Shown: piece after piece, positions 6,061 to 8,033 of the stretch
Layout: each line of letters starts with the position of its first letter
How positions within the stretch are numbered: the stretch's first letter is position 1
Origin: Cyanobacteria bacterium UBA7694
GTDB lineage: Bacteria; Cyanobacteriota; Sericytochromatia; UBA7694
Direction: 5' to 3'
Length of the DNA: 8,033 nt
Assembly (NCBI GenBank): GCA_002482705.1
Contig: DLGM01000457.1
Coordinates: forward strand, 39,723-47,755
Translations under genes and position numbers: made by a program
The notes under the pieces: generated by a model
What the model was told of the DNA's origin: nothing
The model's input: the letters and a program-made list of their open reading frames with translations, nothing else
The model's database searches: none

Positions 6061-6929
6061 TGGCACTGCCCACAAAAATGTGTGCCCCGCTGAGCCACCA
6101 CCGTTTTGGTCAGAGGTGTGCCACAACGGCGGCAGGGTTCACCACTGCGCCCATACACCCACAATTCCTCTTGGTTAGAACCTTGTTGTCCATCGGCCTG
6201 TAAAAAATCCTTGAGGGTCGTACCCCCATAAGCAATCCCTTGCTGTAGCACCTCGGGAATAGCCTTGAACAGGCGCTCTTGTTCTCCTTTACTCAGCCCT
6301 GTGGCACCGCGTTGGGGACGAATCCCGGCTAAGAACAGCGCCTCATCACAATAGATATTGCCTATGCCCGCCACCAAAGTTTGATCGAGTAAAACCGCCT
6401 TGATCGAGCGATTGCCCTTTAAAAAACGGCGAAACAGAGGCAGGGTAAAAGCCTCGGTCAGGGGTTCAACCCCTAACTTTAACAGCCCTTTGTGGGTCGC
6501 CAATTCGGCAGGGGTACACAACTGCAAACGGCCAAATTTGCGACTGTCGCGGTAATAGAGCCCGTTGCCATCTTCAAAGGTAAAGAGCACATGGGTGTGT
6601 TTATCGATCGGTTGCACCTGCAAAGCACGTTCCAAGTAAGTGGCAGGCTGGACAATCACGCGCTCCTGCGCGGAGCGGTCGTGATAGGTCAGTTGCCCGG
6701 TCATGCGCAGATGCACCACCAAGGTATCTCCGGAAGAGATATCGAGCAACAAATATTTGGCACGACGGCGGGCAGCCACTACGTGTTGTCCACGCAAACG
6801 GGCGGAAAACCACTCCGGGTTATTCACCACCACCGCCGGACCTCGCACCGCCACTTCGGCAATTGTTTTGCCCACAATCTGCATTTCCAGGCCACGGCGC
6901 ACAACTTCAACTTCGGGTAACTCAGGCAT
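6054..6929 (-). CDS. mutM: Formamidopyrimidine-DNA glycosylase (Fpg/MutM)
   Basis: This 291-residue base-excision repair enzyme removes 8-oxoguanine and formamidopyrimidines and cuts the DNA strand by beta,delta-elimination. MPELPEVE at the N-terminus gives catalytic Pro2 (N-terminal after Met removal) and Glu3. Lys58 in RRRAKYLL is the conserved DNA-binding Lys. HLRMTG (73-78) and DSRKFGR (128-134) carry the residues that fill the gap left by the flipped base. GIGNIYCDEALF (188-199) belongs to the helix-two-turn-helix domain. GGTTLKDF (235-242) and a C-terminal zinc finger (Cys266, Cys269, Cys286, Cys289, with Arg281) complete the family pattern. A stretch at about 84-108 is longer than in E. 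coli MutM (269 residues) and explains most of the extra length. The start at 6929 is chosen because Pro must follow Met and AGGAGC sits 6 bases upstream; a TTG 18 bases earlier would block the N-terminal Pro. It lies 18 bp after the transporter gene, probably co-transcribed. Confidence 0.97.
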   Translation of the reverse strand: MPELPEVEVVRRGLEMQIVGKTIAEVAVRGPAVVVNNPEWFSARLRGQHVVAARRRAKYLLLDISSGDTLVVHLRMTGQLTYHDRSAQERVIVQPATYLERALQVQPIDKHTHVLFTFEDGNGLYYRDSRKFGRLQLCTPAELATHKGLLKLGVEPLTEAFTLPLFRRFLKGNRSIKAVLLDQTLVAGIGNIYCDEALFLAGIRPQRGATGLSKGEQERLFKAIPEVLQQGIAYGGTTLKDFLQADGQQGSNQEELWVYGRSGEPCRRCGTPLTKTVVAQRGTHFCGQCQR

Positions 6930-6935
6930 ACAATA

Positions 6936-6941
6936 GCTCCT
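6936..6941 (-). promoter_or_regulatory. Ribosome binding site that fixes the mutM start
   Basis: AGGAGC lies 6 bases before the ATG at 6929 and just after the stop codon of the upstream transporter gene. It lies inside the reading frame that would arise from the TTG at 6947, which argues against that longer start. Confidence 0.65.
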
Positions 6942-6947
6942 GCTCAA

Positions 6948-8033
6948 TCACGGATCGGGGGTACGCGTTTGCTTAAGATGGTCATAGACACTTCCGGCAT
7001 ACCAAATTTCCCAGAGCCAGTATAAAACGAGCAATAAGACACCCCCAAGCATAATCCCATCGGCCAGATGCTCACTGCCATGCATCCAGGTCACCACCAC
7101 CAGCCCCACTCCCAGTTTCAGCAAAGAGGCCAGCACGTCCCCCAAACGCATAATCGGCCCTTCAATCAGCGGCTTTTGTTTAAATTTGGTTTCTTCAGAA
7201 GTGGAGGTATAGAGCAGTTCTTTGGTGGCATTGTTCAAGGAATAGTTGAGAGCCCCGCCGACAATTAAAAACACCTCCAGCAGCATCAGTTCAAGGGGGA
7301 AAAACAGGGCAGCACCGATTAACAAAAATGCCGCCGGGAGAATAGCTGCCGCAAAACGGACACCCACCGAGCGGAATAACCAGCGCGAGACACCCAACAA
7401 GAGCACAATGCCGAGCAGTCCCTGATACTTGTACACATTCGAAAACAACTCACGGGTACGCGACTCTAAACCATTGCGATAGGCCGGGTAAACCGCCATC
7501 AAGCTGGCTGGGGTACTATTGGCCACAGGGTGGGTGTGTAAAAACTGCTCTAACGCTTGTTTTCGTTCTGTTTCACTGGCTGATTTCAGCCCATAAATCA
7601 GCGCAAAGCCATCACTGTTAAGCCCTTCTGATGGTTGATTTAAGCGCAGATTGAGGCCTTGATTAAAAGTTGCAAAAGTAGCCAGATATTGCTGTTCTGA
7701 CAGACGTCGGTCAATCAATTTTTGCCCTTGAAATTCGAGGGTGGTATTAAAAATCCCCAGGGTAAAGACCATCACGGCAATCGCCCGCACGTACCGGTTG
7801 GCAAAAATTTTGCTCAGATCAGAAAAGAAGTGTTGCTTCGGCGCTGCCAACAGTTCGGGAGCCGCTACCAGTTCAGCCGTCATGGGTTTGTGCTGACTGG
7901 GAAGGGGAGGGGGACGCAAACGCATCGCTTGCAGCAATAATCCCATGGCCAGCAACATGGCCGCCGCAGCCACAGCCAGCGTGTCCGACAGGGTCGCCTT
8001 GCTGCGCGCGGAGGTTCGTGCTCTGGAGAAGAT
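6948..8033 (-). CDS. NTT/TLC-like (nucleotide-transporter branch) MFS-type membrane protein, C-terminal part, cut by window edge
   Basis: The frame is open from the right edge, so 361 C-terminal residues are visible and the N-terminal part is missing. A GTG at 7973 is probably not the start, because the frame continues upstream without a stop and the first visible helix already overlaps that point. Hydrophobic segments lie at about visible residues 18-37, 81-100, 205-220, 227-244, 248-264, 298-315 and 325-343. Between 245 and 306 lies NYSLNNATKELLYTSTSEE followed by KPLIEGPIMRLGD. This matches the NTT pattern with ATKELLY, a Lys before an Ile-rich turn, and RLGD before the next helix. Known family members exchange ATP/ADP or import nucleotides in intracellular bacteria and plastids, but many free-living bacteria have relatives of unknown substrate. 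The hydrophilic loop of about 100 residues (105-204) is longer than I expect. Stop TGA at 6948, 18 bp before mutM. Confidence 0.68.
   Translation of the reverse strand: MFSRARTSARSKATLSDTLAVAAAAMLLAMGLLLQAMRLRPPPLPSQHKPMTAELVAAPELLAAPKQHFFSDLSKIFANRYVRAIAVMVFTLGIFNTTLEFQGQKLIDRRLSEQQYLATFATFNQGLNLRLNQPSEGLNSDGFALIYGLKSASETERKQALEQFLHTHPVANSTPASLMAVYPAYRNGLESRTRELFSNVYKYQGLLGIVLLLGVSRWLFRSVGVRFAAAILPAAFLLIGAALFFPLELMLLEVFLIVGGALNYSLNNATKELLYTSTSEETKFKQKPLIEGPIMRLGDVLASLLKLGVGLVVVTWMHGSEHLADGIMLGGVLLLVLYWLWEIWYAGSVYDHLKQTRTPDP

Noticed and set aside
6930..6947. Longer mutM start at a TTG, adding six residues
   Set aside because: MutM needs Pro directly after the initiator Met for catalysis, and the ribosome site AGGAGC lies inside this extension.
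7971..7973. GTG as the start of the NTT-like gene
   Set aside because: The frame stays open to the right edge of the window and the known family is much longer at its N-terminus, so this is most likely an internal Val codon.
1..8033. tRNA, rRNA, CRISPR array, insertion sequence or phage genes
   Set aside because: No cloverleaf, regular spaced repeats, transposase motifs or terminal inverted repeats were found by reading both strands; small or divergent elements could still be missed.

Overview
The window looks like ordinary chromosomal DNA from a bacterium, with about balanced GC content, dense genes and short intergenic gaps. A diderm (Gram-negative-type) cell is suggested by a lipobox lipoprotein, a membrane-anchored class A penicillin-binding protein (PBP), a signal peptide peptidase and a secreted tetratricopeptide-like protein. 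The 712-residue PBP has no room for the extra OB-type domain of enterobacterial PBP1A. That length is more like cyanobacterial, Melainabacteria or other non-proteobacterial PBPs. This taxonomic hint is inference only, and no rRNA or other marker is present to settle it.

Left part (1-3128), all on the minus strand. A small lipoprotein of unknown function (2682-3128) is followed by a class A PBP (385-2523) and then by the N-terminal part of an SppA-like signal peptide peptidase (1-285, cut by the window edge). Perfect TATAAT -10 boxes precede both the PBP and the sppA-like gene, so these genes probably have their own promoters. The theme is the cell envelope: wall synthesis, a lipoprotein, and clearance of signal peptides.

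Middle (3381-6057), plus strand. A tightly coupled three-gene operon encodes an ABC ATPase, an ABC-2-type permease (ATGA overlap) and an exported TPR-like protein (TAATG overlap). It diverges from the lipoprotein gene across a 252-bp spacer. The substrate is unknown. This is the part of the window most likely to hold poorly described biology.

Right part (6054-8033), minus strand. A transporter fragment resembling the C-terminal half of the nucleotide-transporter (NTT/TLC) branch of MFS-like carriers runs off the right edge. It is followed 18 bp later by mutM (Fpg DNA glycosylase). mutM converges on the ABC operon, and the two stop codons share the palindrome TTAA, which leaves no intergenic space for terminators.

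No tRNA, rRNA, CRISPR array, insertion sequence or phage gene was seen. Most of the window is housekeeping. The points worth a second look are the ABC-permease-TPR operon, the long loop in the NTT-like carrier, the interlocked stop codons and the promoter/hairpin arrangement around the PBP gene.
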